Position numbers and translations under genes: made by a program. Source: MWEI01 sp964600235 (GTDB lineage Bacteria; Desulfobacterota; Desulfomonilia; UBA1062). Taken from it: 64,000 bases of DNA. The notes below the pieces were generated by a model, which was not told where the DNA came from, made no database searches, and worked only from the letters and a program-made list of their open reading frames with translations. Shown piece by piece: positions 18,302-26,520 of the stretch; the stretch's first letter is position 1, and each line of letters starts with the position of its first letter. The stretch lies in contig CAZRIV010000014.1 in the NCBI GenBank assembly GCA_964600235.1, positions 62,001-126,000 of the forward strand, read 5' to 3'.

Positions 18302-18330
18302 TATATACCGGTCGGTATATTTTATGTCAA
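18302..18330 (-). promoter_or_regulatory. TetR promoter with embedded operator (O1)
   Basis: On the minus strand TTGACA (18325-18330), a 17-base spacer and TATATA (18302-18307) form a near-consensus sigma-70 promoter. The 18-base palindrome ATATACCGGTCGGTATAT (18303-18320) covers the -10 box and half of the spacer, so a bound repressor would block RNA polymerase. The start point should fall about 18295, only a few bases before the ATG at 18292. Confidence 0.75.
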
Positions 18331-18385
18331 GACAATTTCCCTTACATCCCGGTTTTCGTCGTAAGAAGGGGATGCCTCAGGCGGT

Positions 18386-18928
18386 TCAATGCCTTTCAAA
18401 CCCCTCACGGATGTGCTTTCGCAAGGCGAGCCTGGGAACTACAAGGGCCAGGATCAGGCATTTCAGGATGTCTCCCGGCAGAAAGACCAATGCCCCGGTC
18501 TTAACTGCAAGGCCTATGGCGTCGGGTTTGTTCAACACCAGATGCATGTATGCCGCCAGGTATGGAGTGCCTATGCTGTAGATCACCGCTGTCCCGATGA
18601 GCGCGGCGATACATACAACTTTATGGGTAAGTACTTTATTTTCAACAAATAAGCCAACTGCCAGCGGGGCCGCTATAAAGCCTATAAGGTACCCGAAAGA
18701 CGGCCGCATGATATACGACAGCCCGCCGCCGCCGGAGAATACCGGGAGCCCCAATAATCCCAGGATCAGATAAACGAGCTGGCTCAATGCCCCATAACGC
18801 GGCCCGAGGATGATTCCCGACAGGATGACGAAGAAAGTCTGGAGTGTTATGGCAACGGGCCAGAGCGGAATCTTGATGAATGCTCCGGCTGCACTCAGCG
18901 CAGCGCAGAGGGGAACCAGAGACATCAT
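18386..18928 (-). CDS. bioY: BioY-type biotin transporter (ECF S component)
   Basis: A six-span membrane protein of about 180 aa. The N-terminal AAGAFIKIPLWPVAITLQTFFV and YGALSQLVYLILGLLGLPVF with SYIMRPSFGYLIGF are the BioY signature. BioY captures biotin and works alone or with an ECF ATPase and T subunit; no bioM/bioN gene is adjacent. The start is set at the ATG at 18928, with GGAGAG just before it; ATGs at 18940 and 18973 are also possible. No BirA-type operator was recognised upstream. Confidence 0.88.
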   Translation of the reverse strand: MMSLVPLCAALSAAGAFIKIPLWPVAITLQTFFVILSGIILGPRYGALSQLVYLILGLLGLPVFSGGGGLSYIMRPSFGYLIGFIAAPLAVGLFVENKVLTHKVVCIAALIGTAVIYSIGTPYLAAYMHLVLNKPDAIGLAVKTGALVFLPGDILKCLILALVVPRLALRKHIREGFERH

Positions 18929-19858
18929 TCTTCTCTCCATGAGTGCAGGGGAGTAATACATTTCATGTGACATGTAAAGCTGGAATATCTCGAGAGAATC
19001 ATGGGATATCACGCAGCCTGGTCTATCCCGGAGACTGAGGTGTTGGGCGGGACGGCACCGGCACTTGGACCTTTTCCCGGCACCCGTTCACGGCTTGATA
19101 TATCATTCATCGACAGAGGATGAATCATCCTTCCAACCATGCCGTGCCGCGCCTTGCCAGTTTGCGCCTGCGTGTCACGCCCGGCTGACCCCTGTGTCTC
19201 CGGGCTCACACTAAGGATGCCGTCCCGTGATGCACTATAATAATGATGAGCACACCGGCGGCAAGAGGGCCTCCCAGGCCAGGTCAGATCTTTTTATGAC
19301 CTGTCGTTCCCGGATTTATCTTATGACCTGCCCTTCCTTTAACGAACTCCTGAGATCCTCGACCCTTTGTCAAGCAGAGGAGCACCGCCCTGAGGAGGAT
19401 GGGAGGAGGATGGATGGAATCCTGTGGATGGAGTGCCGGGGACAGAGCATCAAGTTCAGCGAGATCACGGAAGAGGCCGCTGAAAGGCCTGTACAGAAGG
19501 GCAAAGAAAAATGGCGCCGTCGGAGGCCCGATTCTACAGATAGGGCTTGGTCCCTCTCATGACTGGTACACGGCGCTCAGATGGACATATGGAAAAAGGA
19601 CATTCCTAACGAGTCTTGACAATTCTGTTGCCTCTGTCTTGACATTATCATGTTGCAAATTAATTTGTTAATGGGAAATGAAATAGAATTTATCACCTTT
19701 TTTTTCACGTTTATTCCCTTGAAGAACTTGAGGTTCCCCATGCGAAAGGAACAGAAGAAATTACCGATAATCGACCTCCAGGGTAAAGGTTCCCCTGGAG
19801 GCAGGAGATCTCCTAAGATGGTGCGCACACTATCAAAACAAGGTCAGGAGGTGAAGCC
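18929..19858. other. long interval without a convincing gene
   Basis: About 930 bases between divergent genes. Open frames near 19227-19671 look non-coding: arginine- and proline-rich in shifting frames, with no ribosome binding site and no family likeness. A 9-bp hairpin, CCTCCAGGG (19775-19783) with CCCTGGAGG (19793-19801), lies in the presumed leader of the DUF3303 gene. A promoter candidate is listed separately. I see nothing else. Confidence 0.4.
19639..19666 (+). promoter_or_regulatory. sigma-70-like promoter candidate
   Basis: TTGACA (19639-19644) is separated by 16 bases from TAATTT (19661-19666), in an AT-rich patch. It would give a leader of about 190 bases before the DUF3303 gene, containing the 19775-19801 hairpin. 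A second TTGACA at 19616 lacks a good partner. Confidence 0.35.
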
Positions 19859-20119
19859 ATGCTGTTCATGATGATCTGCACCTGGGACCCTATGGATGAA
19901 AAAGAAGTGAGGACAAGGAGCGTTACCTGGAAGTGGCCGGAGGATGTAAAAGTAATTTCAGAATTTTATGACCTGCAGGGTCAGCGGACGGTCTTTGTGG
20001 TGAACACCGACGCAAAGGGACTCATCGCGGCAAGAGCCCCGTGGCGGGATATTATGCGTTTTGAGATATTCCCGGTATATCCGACAGGACGCACCAAGGA
20101 GACCCTGAAACCGGCTTAA
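19859..20119 (+). CDS. DUF3303 domain protein
   Basis: An 86-aa protein preceded by AGGAGGTG. Its order of motifs fits the small DUF3303 family: MLFMMICTWDP at the start, WPEDVKVISEFYDLQGQRTVFVVNT in the middle and PWRDIMRFEIFPV near the end. The fold is probably a dimeric ferredoxin-like barrel. The function is unknown. A 57-aa gene follows 64 bases downstream. Confidence 0.8.
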   Translation: MLFMMICTWDPMDEKEVRTRSVTWKWPEDVKVISEFYDLQGQRTVFVVNTDAKGLIAARAPWRDIMRFEIFPVYPTGRTKETLKPA

Positions 20120-20183
20120 GAATGTTTTTATCCTTTGGGTCTGTCAAAGGACGTGGTTTCAGCCAAGCGAAAGGAGAACGGCC

Positions 20184-20357
20184 ATGTCGAAACTGAATTT
20201 GACACCTGAGGAAGAACTCAAGCTCCTTGAGATACTCGAAAGGTATCACATTGCGTTGCGGATTGAAATAATACACTCCGACGATCGGGAGTTCCGCAGG
20301 TCGCTGAAGGAACGTGAGGCATTCATGAAAGAAATCATAGAGAGGCTGAAGAGCTGA
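20184..20357 (+). CDS. 57-aa conserved small helical protein
   Basis: ATG at 20184 after AAGGAGAA, stop at 20355-20357. The protein is helical: LTPEEELKLLEILERYHI, then a break at HSDDREF, then RRSLKEREAFMKEIIERL. I recall similar small proteins, with a two-helix pattern and an E-I-x-H/D-T/S-D turn, as frequent hypotheticals in deltaproteobacteria, but no function is known. Ribosome binding site and codon pattern make it a real gene. It probably shares a transcript with the DUF3303 gene. Confidence 0.7.
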   Translation: MSKLNLTPEEELKLLEILERYHIALRIEIIHSDDREFRRSLKEREAFMKEIIERLKS

Positions 20358-20405
20358 ATCCATCGGTGCTCAACCATGCACTGATTTCATGAATGCTTTT
20401 TCGAT

Positions 20406-20479
20406 CATGGAACACAAAGAACAAGCCTGACAGGCGGGAGAGTCCAGACCGCCTGCCAGGAACTGCTGTCCGTTCCATG
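20406..20479. terminator. nested inverted repeats between convergent genes
   Basis: An outer stem CATGGAAC (20406-20413) / GTTCCATG (20472-20479) encloses an inner stem CAGGCGG (20431-20437) / CCGCCTG (20449-20455). Position between two convergent stops suggests a two-way transcription end, though no T-run follows on either strand. Confidence 0.35.
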
Positions 20480-20483
20480 ACTC

Positions 20484-21167
20484 CTATTGCCTTCCCTTCA
20501 ACTTATCCAGTTCTCTCCTGAGGTCCTTGTTCTCTCTCCTGAGCCTCTGGATCTCATGTTTCTGGGAATCGATCTGCCGTTTAAGCCTGCTGTTTGCGAT
20601 ATTAGTCTGATCAGGGACAGGATCATCATCAGCTTTTTTTCCAGCATCCCTGGACCTGGTTTTTGCGGCCCTCGAAGGAAAATTGTCAAACGCCCTTTCA
20701 ACCTCGGACGCGCCCTTGGTCCACATGACATGTATGGCCTCGGAATACGAGAAACCGGAAATGTCTTTTTTTACATATAAATGCACTTCAGGGTACCGCT
20801 GTTTAATTTTTGCAAACAGGGCAGGGTCCTGGGTGGACACAAAATGCTGCCCGGCCCCGGCATTGAACATGTAGTCGAAGATCCTGCCCGCGCACTCATA
20901 GTGGCCAAGGGCGCTGCCCAGCGCATCGGAAAACTCGGGCTCATTCCTTGAGGCAGGGCTCTGGAGATATTCCATGACCGGCGTCTTGGCCTCGCTCAGC
21001 GCCGGAATATATTCGTTATACAGGATGCCTGTCTCGCACTTCATCTGAATCTTCTTCAGCGCCATCAGCGCATCCTTGGCGGACTGGGCAAAGGCAGACT
21101 GGGAATACATGAGAAAGAGGAACGCAGTTAAAAGAATACTATACCTTTTCAAATCAACATCCTTCAT
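20484..21167 (-). CDS. exported protein with C-terminal coiled coil, unknown function
   Basis: A 227-aa protein with a signal peptide (YSILLTAFLFLMYSQSAFAQ, cleavage after AFA near residue 27). A middle region with two conserved-looking cysteines (KCETGIL, HYECAGRIF) is helical. After a charged linker, residues about 195-225 form a coiled coil (IDSQKHEIQRLRRENKDLRR). No family recognised. Likely a periplasmic or lipid-free envelope protein that oligomerises through its tail. Confidence 0.65.
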   Translation of the reverse strand: MKDVDLKRYSILLTAFLFLMYSQSAFAQSAKDALMALKKIQMKCETGILYNEYIPALSEAKTPVMEYLQSPASRNEPEFSDALGSALGHYECAGRIFDYMFNAGAGQHFVSTQDPALFAKIKQRYPEVHLYVKKDISGFSYSEAIHVMWTKGASEVERAFDNFPSRAAKTRSRDAGKKADDDPVPDQTNIANSRLKRQIDSQKHEIQRLRRENKDLRRELDKLKGRQ

Positions 21168-21444
21168 TTCATCTTAAAAACGCTATTATAGCGTATTATG
21201 GCATTATTTATCAATACCCCAGATGAGTAAGGGGTAATCCGTATGACAAAAGCCGAGACGAGACCGGGCCGAATCAGGAGAGATAACGAGCCAGGGGAGA
21301 AAAACCTACCAGTACAGATTCATCTTGTTTCTTATCTGCGCGCATGGCTCTATGCCATACTCTGTATATAAATAGAAGATGCGGAACAGGAACCCTGCCT
21401 GCCCCGCACCTTTTAGACGCAAGATGCCTTTCAACCGCAATGCC

Positions 21445-22632
21445 TCAGGCGATCTCCACACGCGCAAACCTGCGCTTGCCCACTTTGATGATATGGCTGC
21501 CTCCGGCAAGGACATGTTCGGCATCTGTTATCTTCTCATCACCGATATGTACGGCGCCCTGTGCGATCATACGCCTGGCCTCAGAGGTGCCGGAGACGAG
21601 CCCGGCCTCTTTGAGAACCGCGCAGATCCAGGGACGTTCCATGCTCAAACTGACCACGGGCATGTCCTCGGGCAATTCCTTGGACTTGAAGACCTTCACA
21701 AAGCCGTCCCGGGCGCCATCGGCCTGGGCCTTGCCATGGAACCGCTCCACCATCTCGTGGGCCAGCTTCATCTTGGCATCCATGGGGTGGAGGCTGCCGG
21801 CATCCACGGCCTTCTTCATCTCCTGTATCTCAGGGATGTGCAGGGCGCTCAGCAGCTCATAGTACTTCCACATGAGCGAGTCCGTGATGGACATGACCTT
21901 GCCGTACATCTCAGATGGCGCATCGTCCACACCTATGTAATTGTTGTATGATTTGCTCATCTTCTGGACGCCGTCGGTCCCTTCCAGAAGCGGCAGGGTC
22001 ATGATGACCTGGGTCTCCTGGCCGAAGGCCTTCTGCACCTCGCGGCCCATGAGCAGGTTGAAGACCTGATCGGTGCCCCCCAGTTCCACATCCGCTTCCA
22101 GGGCCACCGAATCATAGCCCTGGATGAAGGGGTAGAGAAACTCATGTATGCTGATGGGGTGCTGCTGCTGGTAGCGCTTCTTGAAGTCGTCCCGCTCCAG
22201 CATCCTGGCAACGGTCTGGACCGATGTGAGCTTGATGAAGTCGGCCACCACCATATTGTCCATCCACTCGGAGTTGAACCGCATGATCGTCCGCTTCGGA
22301 TCGAGGATCTTCTTCACCTGGTCCTGGTAGGTCTTGGCGTTCTCCAGGACCTCCTGCCTGGTGAGCGGTGGGCGGGTTGCGCTCCTTCCGCTGGGATCGC
22401 CTATCATGCCGGTGAAATCGCCGATCAGGCAGATCACGTCGTGTCCTGCATCCTGGAACTGCCTCATCTTCTGGAGCACCACCGTGTGCCCCAGGTGGAT
22501 ATCCGGCGCTGTCGGGTCGAATCCGACCTTGATCTTCAGCGGCCTTCCCTTTTTGAGCTTGGCTATCAGCTCCGCCTCAGAAACGATGTCAACGATGCCC
22601 CTCTTGAGTTCAGCGAGTTGTTGTTCAAACAC
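21445..22632 (-). CDS. tyrS: tyrosyl-tRNA synthetase
   Basis: A class I synthetase that charges tRNA-Tyr. The HIGH-type motif is PDIHLGHTVVL and the KMSKS loop is QKMSKSYNNYIG; the C-terminal S4-like RNA-binding domain is VSGTSEARRMIAQGAVHIGD. I set the start at a GTG (22632), with AAAGGGG eight bases upstream, giving MFEQQLAELKRG as in relatives; ATGs at 22650 and 22665 lack a ribosome binding site and lie in a hairpin. It follows rny on the same strand, in the usual deltaproteobacterial order. Confidence 0.93.
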   Translation of the reverse strand: MFEQQLAELKRGIVDIVSEAELIAKLKKGRPLKIKVGFDPTAPDIHLGHTVVLQKMRQFQDAGHDVICLIGDFTGMIGDPSGRSATRPPLTRQEVLENAKTYQDQVKKILDPKRTIMRFNSEWMDNMVVADFIKLTSVQTVARMLERDDFKKRYQQQHPISIHEFLYPFIQGYDSVALEADVELGGTDQVFNLLMGREVQKAFGQETQVIMTLPLLEGTDGVQKMSKSYNNYIGVDDAPSEMYGKVMSITDSLMWKYYELLSALHIPEIQEMKKAVDAGSLHPMDAKMKLAHEMVERFHGKAQADGARDGFVKVFKSKELPEDMPVVSLSMERPWICAVLKEAGLVSGTSEARRMIAQGAVHIGDEKITDAEHVLAGGSHIIKVGKRRFARVEIA

Positions 22633-22650
22633 GTTCAATGCCCCTTTCAT

Positions 22651-22684
22651 GAAAGGCCGGATCAATACCAGGATCCGGCCTTTC
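22651..22684. repeat. 13-bp perfect hairpin between rny and tyrS
   Basis: GAAAGGCCGGATC (22651-22663) and GATCCGGCCTTTC (22672-22684) pair perfectly around an 8-base loop. On the transcribed minus strand it stands between the rny stop and the tyrS start with no T-run behind it, so a processing or stability hairpin is more likely than a terminator. Confidence 0.6.
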
Positions 22685-22694
22685 GCATCCTTGG

Positions 22695-24248
22695 CTATTT
22701 CGCAAACCTCACGGCCCTGCTCTCGCGGATCACCACGACCCTGATCTGGCCGGGGTAGGTGAGCTTCTCCTCGATGGACTTCGTGATGTCCTGTGCCAGC
22801 AGATCGGCACCGTCGTCATTGACCTTGTCCACATCCACCATGATGCGGACCTCTCGGCCTGCCTGCACGGCAAAGGCCTTGGCCACCCCATCGAAGGAGC
22901 TTGCAATGCTCTCGAGCTCGGTGAGTCTCTTCACATAATTTTCCAGCATCTCGCGCCGTGCACCGGGACGGGCTGCGGAGAGAGAGTCGGCCGCCTGGAC
23001 CAGGAAACCATAGACCGAATTGACCGGGGCCTCGTTGTGGTGCGATGCAATCGCTTCTACGATCTTGTTCGACTCACCGTAGCGTTTTGCTATGTCGGCC
23101 CCGATGATGGCATGAGATCCCTCCACCTCGTGGTCCACGGCCTTGCCTATATCATGGAGCAGACCTACGCGCTTGGCTGTCTTCTGGTTCACACCCAGCT
23201 CCGCTGCGATGATCCCGCACAGGTGCGCCACCTCAAGGGAATGCTGGTATACGTTCTGGGAAAAACTGGTCCGGTATTTGAGCTTGCCGATGAGCTTGAT
23301 GAGCTCGGGGTTTATGCCGTGCAGGCCGACCTCGAAGGTGGCCTGCTGGCCTGCATCCCAGATATTCTCGTTGATCTCCTTGGTGACCTTTTCCACCACA
23401 TCTTCGATGCGGGAGGGATGTATCCTGCCGTCCACCACCAGGGTCTCCAGTGAGAGCCTGGCTATCTCGCGCTTGATGGGGTCGAAGCTTGAGATGATCA
23501 CGGCGTCCGGTGTATCGTCGATGATGAGGTCCACCCCTGTCACCGCCTCGATGGAACGGATATTGCGCCCTTCACGGCCGATGATGCGGCCCTTCATCTC
23601 TTCGCTGGGCAGGTTCACGACCGATACGGTCCGGGCGCTCACCACATCGGTGGAATAACGCTGTATTGCCGTGGCCAGGATCCTTTTGGCCTTCTTGTCC
23701 GCCTCGGCCTCGGCCTCGTCCTGTATCTGCTTCAAGAGCTTGGCCGCTTCGTGTCGCGCCTCGCTCTCCAGAGACCTCATGAGCTCCTCTTTGGCCTGTT
23801 TGGAGTCCATGCCGCTGATTTCCTCAAGCTTCTGGATCTGCTGGTTTCTAAGGCTTTCCACCTCCACCTTCATGCCCTCGACATTCCTGGTCCTGTCTGC
23901 TATGGATTGTTCGTTCTTTCTGATCTCCTGCTCGCGCTTGTCGAACTGCGTGAGCTTGTTGTCGATCATCTCCTCGCGTTGATGAATGCGTTTTTCTATC
24001 GCGGATACTTCCTTGAGTCGTTCCTTTGCCTCGGCATCGCTCTGGGTCTTCGCCGAGAAGATAATCTCCTTTGCCTCGATCTGGGCATCGGAAATCAAGT
24101 TTGCCGCCCTCTTTTCCGCGTCTTCGATCCTCCGTGCCGAATCTTCCTTTGCATCGCGTATGGCCTTGCCCTTTATGAAAAAGTTCATGCCGAACCCGAC
24201 GCCAACACCTGCGAGCAGTGCAACTATCATATACACTAGTTGTTCCAT
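22695..24248 (-). CDS. rny: ribonuclease Y
   Basis: A membrane-anchored endoribonuclease that starts mRNA decay. A single N-terminal span (LVYMIVALLAGVGVGFGMNF) is followed by a long coiled coil (about residues 25-195), a KH domain (GRIIGREGRNIRSIEAVTGV near 235) and an HD domain with HDIGKAVDHEVEGSHA. About 517 aa, as usual. GTGAGG precedes both a GTG at 24251 and the ATG at 24248; I prefer the ATG. The gene lies in the zapB-zapA-fthC-rny-tyrS order. Confidence 0.95.
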   Translation of the reverse strand: MEQLVYMIVALLAGVGVGFGMNFFIKGKAIRDAKEDSARRIEDAEKRAANLISDAQIEAKEIIFSAKTQSDAEAKERLKEVSAIEKRIHQREEMIDNKLTQFDKREQEIRKNEQSIADRTRNVEGMKVEVESLRNQQIQKLEEISGMDSKQAKEELMRSLESEARHEAAKLLKQIQDEAEAEADKKAKRILATAIQRYSTDVVSARTVSVVNLPSEEMKGRIIGREGRNIRSIEAVTGVDLIIDDTPDAVIISSFDPIKREIARLSLETLVVDGRIHPSRIEDVVEKVTKEINENIWDAGQQATFEVGLHGINPELIKLIGKLKYRTSFSQNVYQHSLEVAHLCGIIAAELGVNQKTAKRVGLLHDIGKAVDHEVEGSHAIIGADIAKRYGESNKIVEAIASHHNEAPVNSVYGFLVQAADSLSAARPGARREMLENYVKRLTELESIASSFDGVAKAFAVQAGREVRIMVDVDKVNDDGADLLAQDITKSIEEKLTYPGQIRVVVIRESRAVRFAK

Positions 24249-24257
24249 CACTCTACC

Positions 24258-24803
24258 TCACCTTTTATATATTCCGGCTTGGGTAACAACGAAATCTACA
24301 CACGCGTCCCATGGGTCAACAGGCAATTTCTCCATGCAGAACTCGTCCAGACAAACACCGATGTAGGTAATGTCCGGACAGATCGCAATCAGCCTGTCGT
24401 AGTAGCCTTTCCCGTACCCAAGCCGGTGGCCGTACCGGTCAAAGGCTACTCCGGGGACAAAGATCACATCGATCTCGCTCAGTTCCATGTTTCTGTTCGA
24501 GACGGGCTCAGGGATTCCATAAGCCCCCTCAATAAATTCCGATTCTGATGCGGCAGATGAAAAGACCAGGTGTTCGCCTGACACCTTGGGGAAAAGGACC
24601 TGTTTCTGTTCAGGTTGCCATAAGGAAAGGAGGTTGATCTCTCCTTTGATGGGCATATACAGGGCCATGGATGACGCATCGCAAAAGCACGACATTGCCA
24701 GGATATGCTTTATGATCGCCATTTCATGGCGCTTCCGCTCATCCTCGGCAATTGCCTGACGCCTTGCAAGCATAGCTTTACGCAATACTGGTTTGTCCTG
24801 CAT
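24258..24803 (-). CDS. 5-formyltetrahydrofolate cyclo-ligase
   Basis: Converts 5-formyl-THF to 5,10-methenyl-THF using ATP (YgfA/FthC family). About 181 aa. The N-terminal LRKAMLARRQAI, the phosphate-binding FVPGVAFDRYGHRLGYGKGYYDR near the C-terminus and the final VVTQAGIYKR are diagnostic. The ATG at 24803 is chosen over an upstream TTG (24818), although the G-run before it is only three bases away. It ends six bases before the GTG that precedes rny, so the two are co-transcribed. Confidence 0.92.
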   Translation of the reverse strand: MQDKPVLRKAMLARRQAIAEDERKRHEMAIIKHILAMSCFCDASSMALYMPIKGEINLLSLWQPEQKQVLFPKVSGEHLVFSSAASESEFIEGAYGIPEPVSNRNMELSEIDVIFVPGVAFDRYGHRLGYGKGYYDRLIAICPDITYIGVCLDEFCMEKLPVDPWDACVDFVVTQAGIYKR

Positions 24804-24879
24804 ATTCCCCCCAATCAAGAGGGATACAGTGGAAGGTCAAGATTTCACAAGGAACCGCTACAGGTGATTCAGATACAAA

Positions 24880-25035
24880 CTATAGGGACTTAAGCGGGTT
24901 TCCCGCTCGCCTTGAGTGCCGACAACAAGGATTTTCCTCTCAGCGGAAAACCCCTTTACCATCATGAGTTATGGCGATGTCCCCTATCCGTACCGACTCG
25001 GGAGCTTCTCTGTACAAGGCCAAGGGCAGGACGTA
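24880..25035 (-). ncRNA. candidate 6S RNA between zapA and the cyclo-ligase gene
   Basis: The zapA to ygfA/fthC interval is the classic site of 6S RNA (ssrS), the regulator that mimics an open promoter and holds RNA polymerase. The 238-base gap here can fold: CAAGGC / GCCTTG plus CCC / GGG form a closing stem (24902-24914 with 25015-25026), and inner hairpins include GGTTTTCC / GGAAAATCC and GCGGG-AAA-CCCGC. An alternative pairing joins ATAGGGAC (24882-24889) with GTCCCCTAT (24979-24987). The sequence is not close to a 6S I can recall, so position is the main evidence. Confidence 0.4.
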
Positions 25036-25041
25036 TCTTCT

Positions 25042-25323
25042 TCATTTCGTTGCCTTTTCAATCTGGTTTATCAGACTGTCTGCCTTTTGTGTTACCATAT
25101 TCTTCAATATGTCCAGTTCCTGACGGCTTTTTGCCAGATCATCGGCCATGTGCAACATGACCATCGCCACCAGTTCCGTAGTCGTCACTGCCATGCCTTT
25201 CTGCTGAACATCAAGCACCTTCTCGTTGATATAGCGAGACAGTGACTGAATGTGGTTGGCATTCCCCTCAGCCTTTACCTTATATTCCTGTCCGAGTATC
25301 TGTATGGTTACGGTGTTGTGCAA
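25042..25323 (-). CDS. zapA: cell division protein ZapA
   Basis: A 93-aa ZapA, which bundles FtsZ filaments at the division ring. The N-terminal VTIQILGQEYKVKAEG and AVTTTELVAMVMLHMADDL with a C-terminal coiled coil are typical. The start is a TTG at 25323, four bases after the zapB stop; no ATG or GTG is available in the right place. Followed by the 6S-like region. Confidence 0.88.
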   Translation of the reverse strand: MHNTVTIQILGQEYKVKAEGNANHIQSLSRYINEKVLDVQQKGMAVTTTELVAMVMLHMADDLAKSRQELDILKNMVTQKADSLINQIEKATK

Positions 25324-25327
25324 AATC

Positions 25328-25558
25328 TTACAATGCTTCCACGCACTTAATCAGGTGTGCCACCTTTTGTTTCACATGTTCTTTCTCTCCCAAGAGATTG
25401 TCCATCTCCCGCTTTAAGCCTCTTGATTCTTCCTCCTTTTCTTTGAGCTTGATAGTCAATTCTTCATTGGTTTTTTTCAGGTTATTCACTGTCTCAACCA
25501 GTTCATGGATCTTTTCTTCAAGGATCTCGAGTATCTCCAAACGATAGTCTCCTTCCAT
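25328..25558 (-). CDS. zapB: ZapB-like coiled-coil division protein
   Basis: A 76-aa protein that is almost entirely one coiled coil (heptads from IHELVETVNNLKKTNEELTI onward) and ends with a leucine-rich helix. It stands directly before zapA, as ZapB-like genes do in deltaproteobacteria. Assignment rests on length, coiled coil and position, since ZapB sequence is poorly conserved. Confidence 0.7.
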   Translation of the reverse strand: MEGDYRLEILEILEEKIHELVETVNNLKKTNEELTIKLKEKEEESRGLKREMDNLLGEKEHVKQKVAHLIKCVEAL

Positions 25559-25742
25559 TATCGCTTAAGGATTATACATCTATGCTGCCTATCAAAGTCA
25601 AGATACTTATTTATATATCTGTATTAAGACCCCGGCATGACTCTATACGTATAGTATAGATGCATTGAATGCCAAAAGGGCTTTCCTTCAACGACGTGCT
25701 CTTCCGATTTATTCCAAGATCTTGTTTTTACCCAGATCGTTC

Positions 25743-25953
25743 GTTTGAAGGGGTTTAAAAACCTTTTCCTTTAAAACTGGTGATCTTAAAGCCTTTGATG
25801 AACGCATAATTTACCTGTCATTTTAAGGCTTTAAGCTCACCAGCTTTAACGGACCAATTAAAACAAATACGTTCACCACGAATCATCAGTTAAGGCACTC
25901 ATGGAGTGTACCGGCTGTGTATGGACACATTCAACCACAATATCCGGTTTAAT
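25743..25953 (+). repeat. dispersed hairpin element, copy 2
   Basis: Most diverged of the long copies. Left flank GTTTGAAGGGGTTTAAAAAC; arms 25767-25795 and 25825-25853 pair with three mismatches over 29 positions; the loop (TGATGAACGCATAATTTACC) aligns with that of copy 4. Right flank keeps GTTCACCACGAATCATCAGT, a GTGTATGGACAC mini-hairpin and ATATCCGGTTTAAT. It fills most of the 458-base gap between the divergent zapB and GAF genes. Confidence 0.8.
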
Positions 25954-25981
25954 ATTCACACATGACGTGGCCGTCTCCGAT

Positions 25982-26000
25982 ATGGTAATAAGATTACCAT
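25982..26000. promoter_or_regulatory. palindrome before the GAF gene
   Basis: ATGGTAAT-AAG-ATTACCAT is a perfect 8-bp inverted repeat ending a few bases before the ribosome binding site (CTGGAGG). It may be an operator or a small hairpin that affects translation. Confidence 0.35.
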
Positions 26001-26016
26001 TACCTGGAGGTGCGTT

Positions 26017-26511
26017 ATGGACAGACCCTACCTGGAATCACTCTATGAAATGAGCAGACACCTGAATGAAGCCGAAGACATCCCAACCATATTCGATACG
26101 GTGGTGAATCACCTTCCCAAGGTCCTGGGCGCAAAATACTGCTCGCTGTTCACGAGAAACCCCTCTTCAGGGGACCTGGAGATCAAGGCCCATAACCACA
26201 TCGACATCGGGCAGGACCCCTTCATCTCCGTCAGCGTACAGAGGGACAGCATCATGAACCTGGCGCTCGCCAGGGGAAGCTCTCTCATCATCAAGGACAT
26301 CGAAGAGGAGATCGGGTTTCAGAACAAGGACAAATACTCCACAAAATCCTTCATGTGCATCCTCATCAGGAAAAGAGAAGATATCCTTGGGATATTGAAC
26401 CTCGCTGATAAATCCGAAGGCGGATTCAACAAGGATGACATGCTCATAGCCTCGATCATATGCGATCTGTTGGGCGCGTTGATGGCGCGCATAGATTACA
26501 GTGCGCTCTAA
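26017..26511 (+). CDS. stand-alone GAF domain protein
   Basis: A 164-aa soluble protein that consists of one GAF domain (about residues 10-160; KVLGAKYCSLFTRNPSSGDLEI, CILIRKREDILGILNLADK). GAF domains bind cyclic nucleotides, tetrapyrroles or small effectors. No output domain is fused to it. CTGGAGGTG precedes the ATG. The ychF gene starts nine bases after its stop, so the pair is probably co-transcribed. Confidence 0.82.
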   Translation: MDRPYLESLYEMSRHLNEAEDIPTIFDTVVNHLPKVLGAKYCSLFTRNPSSGDLEIKAHNHIDIGQDPFISVSVQRDSIMNLALARGSSLIIKDIEEEIGFQNKDKYSTKSFMCILIRKREDILGILNLADKSEGGFNKDDMLIASIICDLLGALMARIDYSAL

Positions 26512-26520
26512 GGCGTCATC

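Noticed and set aside
19227..19671. Open frames of 90-111 codons in the gap before the DUF3303 gene
   Set aside because: They lack ribosome binding sites, are rich in Arg and Ser, overlap in different frames and resemble no family.
24819..25041. ZTP (pfl) riboswitch before the folate cyclo-ligase gene
   Set aside because: The conserved core stretches of that riboswitch are not visible; the region fits a 6S-like RNA by position better.
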